A DNA stretch of 62,979 bases from Paraburkholderia sp. CNPSo 3274 (GCF_024206475.1 NZ_JAMBPR010000052.1:1-62979), one strand, 5' to 3'. Positions 8,231 to 17,967 are shown, counted from the first letter of the stretch. Notes: generated by a model from the sequence alone, not told the origin. Numbers and translations are program-made.

Positions 8231-9451
8231 CTACATGAAATTGCGCGTATGCAGTGCCGCAAGTTGCTTCGCCTGAGTCTGCTCGAAGCCAAGGCGCACA
8301 AGCCTCGTGTATCGGCCATCAGCCATCTCGCGCATCAAGGTTTGAACCTGTGCGTAGCCTCGCGCCACGGCTGCCGGTGTCAGTTCGGCCGCGGCGATCA
8401 GGATCAGCGCGTCGAATACCTCTTCATTGAGACCCGCGGTGCCCTCCAGTGCGTCATGTCGTTGTTCGACCGCGTGGGCAAGACGCGAACGCAGGCGCGG
8501 CTCGCTCTTCAGCCGGTAAAGGAGATGGGACATTCCCAGCGCGACGTGGCGGGCCTCGTCACGGGCGGCAAGGCGTGCGATCTGGCGCGTCAGGGGATCG
8601 GGCGCGTGACTCTGGAGGAATTGCAGCAGCGTGACGAAGGTGCCTTCGCCCATGACAGAAAGCAAAAAGCTCGCGACGGAGAAGTCGGGTTCGTCGAGCA
8701 GCGTTTTGAGCGATGCCTGCCCGCCTGCCGTCGATAACGCCGGCTCGTGGCCCTTATGGCGAATGCGCCGGGTGAAGACTTCGATGTGCCGCGCCTCGTC
8801 GGCCAGCTGGATCGCAAGCGCGGCCTGCAGTTCGCGGTAGTGGGGATGCAGTTGCCCGAGAAAGCGCGCGGGCACGATGAGCGCGGCGTTCTCGTTCTCG
8901 ACCAGGTAGGTCATGATCTGCACGATGGCGGCTTCCACCGGGGAAGGCAATTCGAATGGCACCAGCCAGTCGATCGCCTCGTCAGGATCCCATTGCGCGG
9001 CGACCGCCTGGGCGTAAAGATCGGCGGCGTTTTCGGACCAGACCTCCGCTTTCCGGTCCAGCCGAAAGACGAATTCAGGCGAGCCCGCTTCCACCTGCGC
9101 GCCTCTGGCAGCCAGCCCCCAGGCGGGCGATGCGCGTGATACGACCGCCTCTGCCACGCGGGAGTCGCTGCGCCCGGTCTGCTGCGCGTCGCGCCAGCGG
9201 CCGTACCTGCGGTCGCGCTCGATAACGGCGAAGCGCCGTCCTTCGGCCGATTGCCACTGCACGAGATGGCCCTGACTGCGGCACCAGTGCTCGAGCATGA
9301 CCTCCCAGCCAGGCGCTGCGCCCACCACGCGCAACGTCTGGCCCGGCATCAGCGCGTCCAGTGCATGTCTGACCAGAAGATGAGCGCCGGCGTCAAAACC
9401 GAGCGACTCAATATCGATAAGCGGGCTCGGCGATCCGGCCATGGTCGTCAT
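8231..9451 (-). CDS. TusA-like domain fused to a ferritin-like diiron protein
   Basis: 406 residues. Residues about 10-70 resemble TusA-family sulfur carriers (ALDALMPGQTLRVVG, then HWCRSQGHLVQW), but the TusA CPxP sulfur-carrying motif is replaced by FDAG. Residues about 150-400 are helical and ferritin-like. They carry the paired diiron motifs LADEARHIEVF and AARDEARHVALG, with further glutamates in LVENENA and MGEGTF. It could be an oxygen-activating oxidase or desaturase-like enzyme. It is the third gene of an operon, its start overlapping the PhnD-like gene by 44 bases. Function unknown. Confidence 0.65.
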   Translation of the reverse strand: MTTMAGSPSPLIDIESLGFDAGAHLLVRHALDALMPGQTLRVVGAAPGWEVMLEHWCRSQGHLVQWQSAEGRRFAVIERDRRYGRWRDAQQTGRSDSRVAEAVVSRASPAWGLAARGAQVEAGSPEFVFRLDRKAEVWSENAADLYAQAVAAQWDPDEAIDWLVPFELPSPVEAAIVQIMTYLVENENAALIVPARFLGQLHPHYRELQAALAIQLADEARHIEVFTRRIRHKGHEPALSTAGGQASLKTLLDEPDFSVASFLLSVMGEGTFVTLLQFLQSHAPDPLTRQIARLAARDEARHVALGMSHLLYRLKSEPRLRSRLAHAVEQRHDALEGTAGLNEEVFDALILIAAAELTPAAVARGYAQVQTLMREMADGRYTRLVRLGFEQTQAKQLAALHTRNFM

Positions 9452-10283
9452 AAAAAGCCTCTTCCGTTACCGCGCGCTCGAGCAATGCGTAGCCGCTGGA
9501 GCGGCCGGGCAGCCACGCCTTGAGACCTTCCAGTTCGAGCAACGGACGCACCCGCGCGTCATTCCAGTCCATCGAGAGCAGCAAGTCGCCAAAGCGCTGT
9601 GTCGCTTCCTGCGGCACGCCAGGGCTGACCGTCATGTTGCAGTGATCGAATGCGCCCGTTGTGGCGACGATGCGCGACTCACCCGCTGGCAGCGTACCTT
9701 CGTCGGCAAACGCCCGGTAGTTGCCTGCGATCATCCACGTTGCGTCGATTTCGCCGCGCACGAGGGCGCTCGCCGCATCGCGTTCGCCGCCAATGTGGTC
9801 GCCGTGCTTGCCGCCCAGCACGTCGAAGCGGCGCGCCTGGTAGTCCTTGCCCGCGACGAGGCCGCCCTCATGGCGCAGATGATCCAGCGGAATCAGCGTG
9901 GCCTGAGGCGAGTCGATCGCGCCGAAGCCGATCGTGCCGCCGCGCAGGTCGGCGAGTGTCTGGACGCGACTGTCACGGCGGACGACCAGCACCGAATGCA
10001 GATCGATATCCGTGTCGCGCATGGCGAGCGGCAGCACCGCTTCGCCCCGCGCCTGCGCGATGCGGCTCGCGCGTATCCAGGCAAGCGGTGAATTCCACGC
10101 GAACGCAATATCGCCTGCGAACTGGGCCTCGACCTGCGTTTCATAGTTCGAGTAAAGCAGATAGTCGATCGCGAGTCCGCGTTCGGCAAACCATGCCTTG
10201 AAGCCCTCCCAGATCGTGACGACCTTGGGCGCGTAGGCAACGGCGCCGAGCATCAGGGATGCTTTTCGTGCACCAGGGAACAT
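9408..10283 (-). CDS. PhnD/SsuA-like binding-fold protein without signal peptide
   Basis: 291 residues from ATG 10281-10283, with AGGAG upstream. The body looks like the phosphate/phosphonate-binding PhnD family: a type-II binding fold with FAWNSPLAWIRA, DLRGGTIGFGAIDSPQA and GEIDATWMIAG. The N-terminus (MFPGARKASLMLGAVAYAP) lacks a convincing signal peptide, and no permease or ATPase follows. It may be a cytoplasmic sensor or an enzyme using this fold, as THI5 and MqnA/MqnD do. It lies 16 bases after the acyl-CoA-dehydrogenase-like gene and overlaps the diiron gene. Substrate unknown. Confidence 0.65.
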   Translation of the reverse strand: MFPGARKASLMLGAVAYAPKVVTIWEGFKAWFAERGLAIDYLLYSNYETQVEAQFAGDIAFAWNSPLAWIRASRIAQARGEAVLPLAMRDTDIDLHSVLVVRRDSRVQTLADLRGGTIGFGAIDSPQATLIPLDHLRHEGGLVAGKDYQARRFDVLGGKHGDHIGGERDAASALVRGEIDATWMIAGNYRAFADEGTLPAGESRIVATTGAFDHCNMTVSPGVPQEATQRFGDLLLSMDWNDARVRPLLELEGLKAWLPGRSSGYALLERAVTEEAFYDDHGRIAEPAYRY

Positions 10284-10299
10284 GATGTGCTTCTCCTGA

Positions 10300-11418
10300 T
10301 CAGGCGAGCGGCAGGCCGCACAGCACGCGGCCAATGAAGTCGTAAAGGACGTCCGATGTCGGTCCCATGATGGAGGCAGCGCGCGCGTCGCGGAACAGAC
10401 GCTCGATGCCCACCTCCTTGCGAAAGGCCGCGCCGCCGCAAATGCGCATCGCCGTATCGGTCACGGCGAGCGCGGCTTCCGCGGCCACCGCCTTCACTTC
10501 GAGTACGCGCAGCATCGCGTCGGGCCGGCCCGCCGCCATCGCGGCAAGCGTATCGTCGCGCAGCGCGCGCGCCTGATCGACGCGAAGCCGCGCGCGGGCG
10601 AGATAGGCGCGGATAGTCGGCAGGTCGGCAAGGGCACTGCCGCTCTCCGCGAAGCGGCTGCCGGTAATGTGCGGAATCGCGCGCTCCAGCGCGCCATCGG
10701 CGATACCAATCGATGTCGACGCAACGAGGTTTGCAAACACCGGCAATGCTTCGCCATTCATGATGTCGCCGCCGCCCCCGTCAGGGCCGAGCATCGCGCT
10801 GGCCGGCACGCGCACGCCTTCGGCCTGGATCGGCGCGGACGCGTTGCCGCGCAAGCCGAGGCCGTCGAAGGGTTTCGGACAGTGCAGCCCTTGCGCGCGG
10901 CTGTCCACGAGCCATAGCGTACTGGCGCCTTCCGCGGCCAGCGCCGGTCGCGACGACCAGACGTAGGAGTCGGCTTCAACGGCGGACGTCACCATGCTCT
11001 TGCTGCCGTTGAGCACGAAATCGTCACCATCGGGTTGCGCGGTGCCGACCGGCGCCCAGAAGTGGCTCCGCGTGCCGGTCTCGGACCACGCCAGCGTGGT
11101 GAGGTGGTCGCCTTGGGCGATGGCGCGCCTCACTTCGACGGGGCCGTATTTTTCGATGAGGATCGCGCCAGCGTAATGCATGGTGACGACCATCGCGGTG
11201 GACGGGCAATCCCGCGCTATGCGCTCGACCACCTGACACGCCTGCGCGACGCCCAGCCCCATGCCGCCGACTTCCTCGGCACTGACGAGCCCGAGCAGCC
11301 GTGCCTCGCCTAATGCGTCGAGGGCCGCGCGAGGAAAGCGCGCGAGCTGATCCGTTTGGGGTGCTGCGGGGGAAATAGTGGTGCGAACGAGCGGTTCCAG
11401 CAAGTCGATCAAGGACAT
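10300..11418 (-). CDS. acyl-CoA dehydrogenase-family flavoprotein
   Basis: 372 residues from ATG 11416-11418, with GGAG upstream. It shows the acyl-CoA dehydrogenase order: N-terminal helical domain (LVSAEEVGGMGLG), middle beta domain (AWSETGTRSHFW, DDFVLNGSKSMVTSA) and C-terminal helices ending ICGGAAFRKEVGIERLFRDA. The family includes true fatty acyl-CoA dehydrogenases and flavin-dependent oxygenases such as DszC and SfnC. Its partners here, a PhnD-like protein and a diiron protein, favour a specialised role over beta-oxidation. It is the first gene of the three-gene operon. Confidence 0.8.
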   Translation of the reverse strand: MSLIDLLEPLVRTTISPAAPQTDQLARFPRAALDALGEARLLGLVSAEEVGGMGLGVAQACQVVERIARDCPSTAMVVTMHYAGAILIEKYGPVEVRRAIAQGDHLTTLAWSETGTRSHFWAPVGTAQPDGDDFVLNGSKSMVTSAVEADSYVWSSRPALAAEGASTLWLVDSRAQGLHCPKPFDGLGLRGNASAPIQAEGVRVPASAMLGPDGGGGDIMNGEALPVFANLVASTSIGIADGALERAIPHITGSRFAESGSALADLPTIRAYLARARLRVDQARALRDDTLAAMAAGRPDAMLRVLEVKAVAAEAALAVTDTAMRICGGAAFRKEVGIERLFRDARAASIMGPTSDVLYDFIGRVLCGLPLA

Positions 11419-11695
11419 TGAATGTCTCCCGGGCTGCGTTGGCGGAGACGGTCGTCCGGTCTGTGCTGAAGCCGCGCGGGTGTCGCGCAGCCGAAAATGG
11501 AGCGCGCGTGCGCCGCTCCGGTGCATCTGTCGCATGCAGACCTGCAACAACGACTCTCGCACTTGAAGGAACCCGCGGCGCATCGGCAGTGCCGCAGGCC
11601 CGCTCATTATTGCACCTGCCGGTTTTTTCTGGATGCTGGGAGTGCCGGCTCGTCCACAAGGCCTGGGCGCTCAGTCCGCCCAGGCCGCACACACC

Positions 11696-14020
11696 TCAGT
11701 GCATATCGCCAACGGCAACCCGTGCAGACAACGCATTCGTATCACGTGACGACGACGCGGCCCGGATCCCGTAGCTTCCGCCATGAACCTGCCACGAGTG
11801 CGTCGAGACGTTCCACGTCGCGAGGCGCCGCGCCGGGATGACGACGTTCACCTGTTGCGACTGTCCAGGCCGCAAAGCGACCTTTGCCCATCCCACGAGG
11901 CGCTGCGGCGGCTCGCCCAGACCCGGCGGCAGCGTGGCGTACACCTGGGCGACTTCGGCACCGGCACGCGAGCCCGTGTTGGCGACGGTGAAGGTGGCAA
12001 TCACGTTGCCTCCCTGATCGGTATGCGTCCTGAGCCCCGAGTACGAGAAAGTCGTATAGGAAAGACCATAGCCAAACGGGAATAACGGATCGATGTTTTT
12101 CGCATCGTACCAGCGGTATCCCATCAGGAGTCCTTCGCTATAGACGACATTCAGGTTGTTGGGGTCGATGGTCGGCTGCGGCAGATCGGCTTCCTGCCGA
12201 GGGAAAGTGACCGGCAGCTTGGCAGACGGATTCACGTCGCCGAACAGAATGTCCGCGATCGCCTGCCCGCCTTGCACACCCGGATACCACGCTTCCACTA
12301 CGCCGTGAACGCTGTCGAGCCACGGCATCGTGACCGGACTCCCGTTCTCCAGCACGACGATGATCCGCTTGGCCTTGGCGGCCACCGCGTTGATCAGCGC
12401 ATTCTGGTCGTAAAGCTGATTGCTCGGGTCCGCCTTGTTGTCCGGCAAGGACAAGTTCGCCAGATCCGTGCCCTCGCTTTCCCATTGCGTGGCGAACACG
12501 ATCGCGACATCGGCGCTAGCGGCCGCACTCGCTGCCGATGCGGCGTTCGTGCCGTCGAAGTACGTCACCGTGGCTTGAGGTGCCTTGGCCTTGATGGCGT
12601 TGTACGCCGAGGACTTGTACCAGGTCGCGCAACTCGAAAGCAGCGGATTACCGGACTGGCATCCCGATACCGCATTGCCGTCTGCCGCGGGCACGCCTCC
12701 CGACCCGCCTCCGGACAGCACACCGACATCGGCATGTCCTCCGATCACGACGATCGAGTGCAGGCCGCCAGCGGCGAGCGGAAGGACGGGCTGGTTGCTG
12801 CCAGATGCCGCTCCATTCTTCAGCAGAACTATCGACTCGTGCGCCACAGCCAGAGCGTCACGATTGCCTGCTGTCTGGTCGACCGCGCCGCCGGGAGTTG
12901 GCGGGTTGTCCACGACGCCAAGGGCGATCATGGTGCGAAGCTTGCGAAAGACCATGTCATTCAGACGGGCAACCGGAACGCTACCGGCCTGGACCGCGGC
13001 CTTGAGCGCGCTGCTGAAATAAGACTGAATGCCAAAGCCCGCCCCTGCCGCTCCGAGATCGCCTGGCTGCTCCTCATCGAGACCCGCCATCGCAGATGCG
13101 ACAGTACTATGGTTGGCGGTCCAGTCCGACTGAACTTTGCCCTTGAACCCCCACTCTTTCTTCAGGATGGTCGTGAGGAGTTCCGGGTTCTGGCAGGCAT
13201 ACACGCCATTGATCAGGTTGTACGAGCACATCACGTTGCCTGGATGCCCCTCGCGCACGGCAATCTCGAATGCGAGCAACTCCGTTTCCCGCATCGTCCT
13301 TTCGTCAACCACCGAATTGCTCGTCATCCGGTTCGTTTCCTGGTCGTTCATCGCGTAGTGCTTCACCGTTGCGATGACATCCTGCGACTGCGTTCCCATG
13401 GTGCGCGCGGCGCTCATCGTGCCGGTCAGGACGGGGTCCTCGCCCATGTACTCGAACGTGCGGCCGTCGCGCGGTTCACGAGCAAGATTGACGCCGCCGC
13501 CCAGTCCTTCCGCGTAACCGAGCACGCGTAGCTCACGTGCAATACGCGCCCCGTAGGCCCCCGCGAGCGCCACGTCCCAGCTCGAGGCGAGCCCAATCGG
13601 TGCGGGAAAGGCCGTGGTATGCGCGTTCTGCACATTCACGCCGCCAGCCGAATCCGCTGTGGCCAACGGGGGAATGCCCAGACGGCTGACGCCGGGGATG
13701 TAACCGGCGCCCTGCACCCACGAAGGAAACGGGCCGCCCAGCCCGACGGTGGGAATGCCCGTTCCGTGTACCAACTGGATCTTTTCGTCGAGCGTCAGTT
13801 GCGATACCAGGACTGCCGCGCGCCTATCGGCCTGGTCGCCCTTCGCTTTCCAGTCAACGGCCGGCTGTGATGCACCCGAAGCATGGGAAAAGAACTGCGA
13901 CACAATCGAAAATGGGCTGGCGCCCCATGTATTGCTGGTGGCGGCTTGATCCGCGTACGCCACGGAGCCGGCACACAACGCGCCGGCGACCGCAACCGCT
14001 ATTTGTTTCGTATTCCTCAC
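11696..14020 (-). CDS. exported glycoside hydrolase family 3 beta-glucosidase
   Basis: 774 residues with a signal peptide (VAVAGALCAGSVAYA). The GH3 N-terminal barrel shows VKHYAMNDQETNR and the catalytic nucleophile D299 in VQSDW. The C-terminal alpha/beta domain and a fibronectin-III-like domain (about the last 100 residues) follow, which is the usual full-length layout. It hydrolyses beta-linked glucosides or xylosides in the periplasm or outside the cell. It is a single gene. The AraC-type gene across the 375-base divergent gap is a plausible regulator. Confidence 0.88.
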   Translation of the reverse strand: MRNTKQIAVAVAGALCAGSVAYADQAATSNTWGASPFSIVSQFFSHASGASQPAVDWKAKGDQADRRAAVLVSQLTLDEKIQLVHGTGIPTVGLGGPFPSWVQGAGYIPGVSRLGIPPLATADSAGGVNVQNAHTTAFPAPIGLASSWDVALAGAYGARIARELRVLGYAEGLGGGVNLAREPRDGRTFEYMGEDPVLTGTMSAARTMGTQSQDVIATVKHYAMNDQETNRMTSNSVVDERTMRETELLAFEIAVREGHPGNVMCSYNLINGVYACQNPELLTTILKKEWGFKGKVQSDWTANHSTVASAMAGLDEEQPGDLGAAGAGFGIQSYFSSALKAAVQAGSVPVARLNDMVFRKLRTMIALGVVDNPPTPGGAVDQTAGNRDALAVAHESIVLLKNGAASGSNQPVLPLAAGGLHSIVVIGGHADVGVLSGGGSGGVPAADGNAVSGCQSGNPLLSSCATWYKSSAYNAIKAKAPQATVTYFDGTNAASAASAAASADVAIVFATQWESEGTDLANLSLPDNKADPSNQLYDQNALINAVAAKAKRIIVVLENGSPVTMPWLDSVHGVVEAWYPGVQGGQAIADILFGDVNPSAKLPVTFPRQEADLPQPTIDPNNLNVVYSEGLLMGYRWYDAKNIDPLFPFGYGLSYTTFSYSGLRTHTDQGGNVIATFTVANTGSRAGAEVAQVYATLPPGLGEPPQRLVGWAKVALRPGQSQQVNVVIPARRLATWNVSTHSWQVHGGSYGIRAASSSRDTNALSARVAVGDMH

Positions 14021-14395
14021 AGTGTCTCTCCTGTTTTGCCGATTGCTTGAGCGATGACCCGCAGGATTGCGGGACCGTAATCGGACTACATTTTTCTTCT
14101 AGTTTTATGTTGAATTGCCCTACGTAGCGAGATGACGATAGCACCCAGCGAAACGTTTGCGCTTATCGGGGCGTCGCGGAACTTAACCTTACGTCGCGCC
14201 ATCAGGGTTTGCCTTAACCCTGAGCCGTCTGCCATTTTGTCGCTACCTTGCAGGCAGTTTACGGCGTCGGTATCGATTCATGCGGATTCGATATTCGAAC
14301 CCATCGGGCCGTTTGAGGATTGGAGCAAGGATGCTAAAGTCACCAGCTACCAGCGGTTAGCCGAGGCGACGTTTCTCCGTTCCATGGTGTCTCCC
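14021..14395. other. divergent intergenic region between the GH3 and AraC genes
   Basis: About 375 bases holding both promoters if the AraC gene starts at 14396. An open frame runs in from 14132, but its first 88 codons resemble no AraC family protein and are probably untranslated. I see no unambiguous operator. Confidence 0.4.
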
Positions 14396-15427
14396 ATGAC
14401 GACCGATCAAAAGACCGTTTCAAACGTCCTTGCCCAACTTTCGCTCAAATCCGCAGTGGAACACGGCATGTCGCCGCACGACTTCACGCGCCTCACCGGA
14501 ATAACGGAGGCCGAACTCGCCCATCCGGACGGGCGCATACCCGCTCACAAGCACATTGCGATGCTCAATCTGCTGGAGCCCGGCTACCAGGCTTCGGAGC
14601 GGCTCGAAATATTTTCCAGTTATTCCTTTCGCGCACCCATTAGCACGTTATTGGCCATCGTCACGAATAGCCCGACGTTGACGATGGCTTTTGACCAGTT
14701 TCTGCGCTACCGGGTGTTGATCGGCAATGTCGATACCGTGAAGGTCAAGCGAGCAGGCCAGACATTCGAATTCGAATACGTTCTGGACGGCGCGCGCAGA
14801 AGTTCATCGAGCGCCTTCTATAATTTTCTGCTGCTTATCCGCCTCGCCGAACAGTACAACGACGATGAGCCCTATCCCACCCAGATCGAGCTGACTGGAG
14901 ATGCGTTTGCGCCCGTCTCCCAGCTCTCGCACCTGTGTGGCGCAACGGTAAAGTTCAGGCAAATCCGCAACCGAATGCTGATGAAAACCGGGTCGGCGGA
15001 CCTGCCGTATCGCAAGTACAACGAGATCACCGAAAATATTCTCTGCGGGCAGGCCGATGCCGATATCAGACGCTTTGTTCTCGGCCATTCCTTTTCTTCG
15101 AGAATCGAAGATTTCGTGACGAAGATGATTCGTGAGGCGCATGCCGGTCTGCCGTTTTCGAACCCCATGGAGGAAGTCTGCGGCCGTCTGGGCATTTCTC
15201 GCTCGACCCTGCACCGGCGCTTGCAGGGGGAAGGGACGAACTTCCAGGCGATCCTGGCCCATGCGCGGCTGGAGGAGGCAAGGCGGTTGCTGCCGCTGGC
15301 CGATTATTCGGTTGCCGCGGTGAGCGATCTTCTCGGCTTTTCTTCTCCCTCCGCGTTCTCGCGTTTCTTTCTCGAGAACAGCGGCAAGTCCCCTTCGCGC
15401 TACAAGTTCGAAAACTGCAGGTTCTAG
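14396..15427 (+). CDS. AraC-family regulator with OruR/ArgR-like N-terminal domain
   Basis: 343 residues if started at ATG 14396 (14384 is possible). The N-terminal ligand domain has PAHKHIAMLNLL and FSSYSFRAPIS, resembling the arabinose-binding-like domain PF12625. The C-terminal tandem helix-turn-helix shows VCGRLGISRSTLHRRLQGEG and VSDLLGFSSPSAFSRFF. It binds DNA as a transcription regulator and may control the divergent GH3 gene, though this family often controls amino-acid or lipid genes. An imperfect hairpin, GGACAG/CTGTCC (15438-15461), follows the stop. Confidence 0.8.
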   Translation: MTTDQKTVSNVLAQLSLKSAVEHGMSPHDFTRLTGITEAELAHPDGRIPAHKHIAMLNLLEPGYQASERLEIFSSYSFRAPISTLLAIVTNSPTLTMAFDQFLRYRVLIGNVDTVKVKRAGQTFEFEYVLDGARRSSSSAFYNFLLLIRLAEQYNDDEPYPTQIELTGDAFAPVSQLSHLCGATVKFRQIRNRMLMKTGSADLPYRKYNEITENILCGQADADIRRFVLGHSFSSRIEDFVTKMIREAHAGLPFSNPMEEVCGRLGISRSTLHRRLQGEGTNFQAILAHARLEEARRLLPLADYSVAAVSDLLGFSSPSAFSRFFLENSGKSPSRYKFENCRF

Positions 15428-15568
15428 TAAGCTTTTTGGACAGACTGCGCTCGCGCTGTCCGCCCTCGAACCGAAAGTCGAAGGGCGGGATCGATGCGCG
15501 GTCTCCGATCGCAGTCTCCAGGACAATCGTAAAAGCATGCAACGCGTTTATCTGGAGCCCACGAGGCA

Positions 15569-17881
15569 ATGAGTACTTTCCCCTTTCCCCTTTCCGGAGA
15601 AAAAGCGGACGACGACGCGTTCATTGGCGAGGCGCCGGCGTTTCGTCAGCTGGTCAGGATGATCGATCGCGTCGCGCCCACCGATCACGCCTTGCTCATC
15701 ATCGGGCCGACCGGGTCGGGCAAGGAACTGGTCGCGCGCCGCGTACACACGCGCAGCCTGCGCCACGATCAACCCTTCGTTGACGTCAACTGCGGTGCGA
15801 TTCCCGAGCACCTTGTCGAAGCGGAACTGTTCGGGCACGTCAAAGGCGCTTTCACCGGCGCCGGCGAAAGTCGTTCCGGGCTCTTGCAGCAGGTCGGCAA
15901 AGGCACGCTGCTGCTCGACGAAATCGGCGAGTTGCCGCTCGCGCTGCAGCCCAAGCTCCTGCGCGCACTGGAAACACGGACGTTCCGCCCAGTCGGCTCC
16001 TCGTCGAGCGTGCGTTTCGAGGGGCGCGTGGTCGCCTCGACGCACCGGGATCTGCGCGAACTGGCGCGCCAGGGGCTGTTTCGCGAGGACCTGTTTTACC
16101 GCCTCGCGGTGTTCGTGCTGGCCGTGCCCGGGCTCGACCAGCGCGTCGAGGACATTCCTGCGCTCGCCGCCCATTTCGCCTCGCAACAAGAGCGCCGCAT
16201 CGAGTTTTCGCCGGCCGCCCTGCGGCGGCTCGGCCGGCATGCCTGGCCGGGCCACATCCGGCAATTGCGCAACCTGATCAGCCAGTTGAGCGTGCTTGCC
16301 GAAAAGCCGCTGATCGAGGAAGACACGCTCGAACCGTTTCTCCTCAGCGAAACGGCCGGCTCGGCTTCGCGCGCAGCGCTCGCGGACATGCTGCTGCAAC
16401 TCGAGGGACGCGACAAACTCGCCGCCGCCGAAGACCTCCTCATCGACCGCGCGCTGGAGCGCACCGCGGGGAACAAGAGCGCCGCCGCGACCTTGCTCGG
16501 TGTCGGTCGCAAGACGGTCGAACGCCGCCTGAAGTCGCGCGAGGAACATCATCGCGAAGCGCACAACAGTCTCGAACATGCGAGCGCGCTGATCGATGCA
16601 GCGCGCTTCGCTGAGGCCATTCCCCATTTGCGGCGTTGCCTCGACGTGCTGCAGACAAGCCGTGACGAGCCCAGCACGCGCCGCGCCCAGTTCGACGCCT
16701 ACCGGCTGCTCGGCATGAGCCTGCGCAGTGTGTACGGATGGTTGTACGCAGAAGCCACGGCCTGCTACGCGGCGGCACTCGAGGTCGGAGAAGGGATCTG
16801 CGAGCCCGGCGAAATCGCGGCGATCCGGTTCGGCGTCTGGACCACCCAGTTGACGACGCTCCAGCTCAAGCAGGCGCGCGCGAGCGCGCAGGAGATGCTG
16901 CAGCGCGCCCAGAACAGCGGGGACCGCGTGTCGCTCGACGAAGCGCACGTCGCCATGACCAACACCCTCTATTGGCTTGGCGACAGCGAAGAAGCACTCG
17001 CCTGCCTCGCGCGAGGCAGTCTGCTCGGCGTGACGCGAGACGATGCGCGCACGGGTTCGCAGGGCATCGATCTGGCGAGCCTCGCGTTGACATTCGAGGG
17101 GCTGGCCGCCTACCAGATCGGCGAGTTCGGGCAAGCCCGGCGCGCGATGGACATGCTGATCCTGCGCGCCGGCGAGCCGGGTCCACACGCTTTGGCGCAC
17201 GTTGTCAATCTGCAGGGCGCCGCGTGGCTGGCTTGCCTTTTCGACGACCAGCGGCGCGGACCGCTCGCGAGCGAACTCGAATCGGTGTCGATCGCCAACG
17301 GCTTCCCTTTCTATCGCGGCATAGGCCAGATCTTCCGCGGCGTCGATCTCAGCGCGCAAGGCTTGAACGCGGAAGCCGAAGCCGTGATGCTCGACGGCTA
17401 CGACAACCACATGGTCTGCAACGGCGGCGCGCTGTTCCATTCCTTCAAGATGTGGCAGCACGGCGAACTGCTGCTGCGATCCGGCAGCGCGAAACAATGC
17501 GAAGCGATGCTGGCCGCCGCGGTCGACGAAACCCTCGCCCGCCAGGAGCGCGCCCACCTTGGCGAACTGCTGGTCACCCGCGCGCGGGCGCAGTGGGCGC
17601 TCGGCGATCTGACGTCTGCCGAGCAGGGATTGCGCACGGCCCTTTCAACGGCGCTCGCGTTCGGCTCGGTGCCCGCGCGCGTGGAGGCCGCGCGCTATCT
17701 CGCCGACCTCTTGCGCGCCACGGGTCGCAGCAGCGAAGCGATCGACACGCTCGCTCGCGCGTTGCGGGAGCAATCGGCCGATTCCACCCGCCGCATTGCG
17801 GACGCTATCGCGTTACTGGCCGAACTGCGCCACGAAGCATCTCACCGACCCAGCGATCAGGGATGCGCCGCAGGCCGTTGA
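15569..17881 (+). CDS. sigma-54 activator with central Fis HTH and long TPR-like C-terminal tail
   Basis: 770 residues. The AAA+ domain is at once N-terminal: Walker A GPTGSGKE, the sigma-54-contact loop GAFTGA (intact), Walker B LLLDEIGE and the arginine-finger stretch REDLFYRL. The Fis-type helix-turn-helix (NKSAAATLLGVGRKTVERRL) ends near residue 325. Another 445 residues follow, rich in A/L/R helices that pair like TPR or MalT-type repeats. Ordinary enhancer-binding proteins end at the HTH and sense at the N-terminus; here sensing has apparently moved to the C-terminus. A palindromic enhancer candidate and a sigma-54 promoter lie directly downstream. Confidence 0.85.
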   Translation: MSTFPFPLSGEKADDDAFIGEAPAFRQLVRMIDRVAPTDHALLIIGPTGSGKELVARRVHTRSLRHDQPFVDVNCGAIPEHLVEAELFGHVKGAFTGAGESRSGLLQQVGKGTLLLDEIGELPLALQPKLLRALETRTFRPVGSSSSVRFEGRVVASTHRDLRELARQGLFREDLFYRLAVFVLAVPGLDQRVEDIPALAAHFASQQERRIEFSPAALRRLGRHAWPGHIRQLRNLISQLSVLAEKPLIEEDTLEPFLLSETAGSASRAALADMLLQLEGRDKLAAAEDLLIDRALERTAGNKSAAATLLGVGRKTVERRLKSREEHHREAHNSLEHASALIDAARFAEAIPHLRRCLDVLQTSRDEPSTRRAQFDAYRLLGMSLRSVYGWLYAEATACYAAALEVGEGICEPGEIAAIRFGVWTTQLTTLQLKQARASAQEMLQRAQNSGDRVSLDEAHVAMTNTLYWLGDSEEALACLARGSLLGVTRDDARTGSQGIDLASLALTFEGLAAYQIGEFGQARRAMDMLILRAGEPGPHALAHVVNLQGAAWLACLFDDQRRGPLASELESVSIANGFPFYRGIGQIFRGVDLSAQGLNAEAEAVMLDGYDNHMVCNGGALFHSFKMWQHGELLLRSGSAKQCEAMLAAAVDETLARQERAHLGELLVTRARAQWALGDLTSAEQGLRTALSTALAFGSVPARVEAARYLADLLRATGRSSEAIDTLARALREQSADSTRRIADAIALLAELRHEASHRPSDQGCAAGR

Positions 17882-17920
17882 GTTACGCCAATTCTCACGC
17901 CGACAAGCCACGCCGTGAAT

Positions 17921-17967
17921 TGGACGAAATCGTCCACTCCCGGCGATTTCCCCGGTCGAAATCGTCC
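17921..17967 (+). promoter_or_regulatory. candidate enhancer (UAS) for the sigma-54 activator
   Basis: TGGACGA-AA-TCGTCCA (17921-17936) is an inverted repeat with 7-bp arms. CGAAATCGTCC recurs at 17957-17967, 32 bp or three helical turns later, and the inverted piece CGATTTC lies between at 17944-17950. The first palindrome is centred about 95 bp upstream of the GG of the sigma-54 promoter, the usual place for an enhancer. The activator gene ends 40 bp before it. Confidence 0.55.

Noticed and set aside
8231..11418. Reading the PhnD-like operon as a phosphonate ABC importer
   Set aside because: No permease or ATPase is present and the binding-fold protein has no signal peptide.
15548..17557. 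669-codon minus-strand frame opposite the sigma-54 activator
   Set aside because: Shadow of the activator; no recognisable motif.
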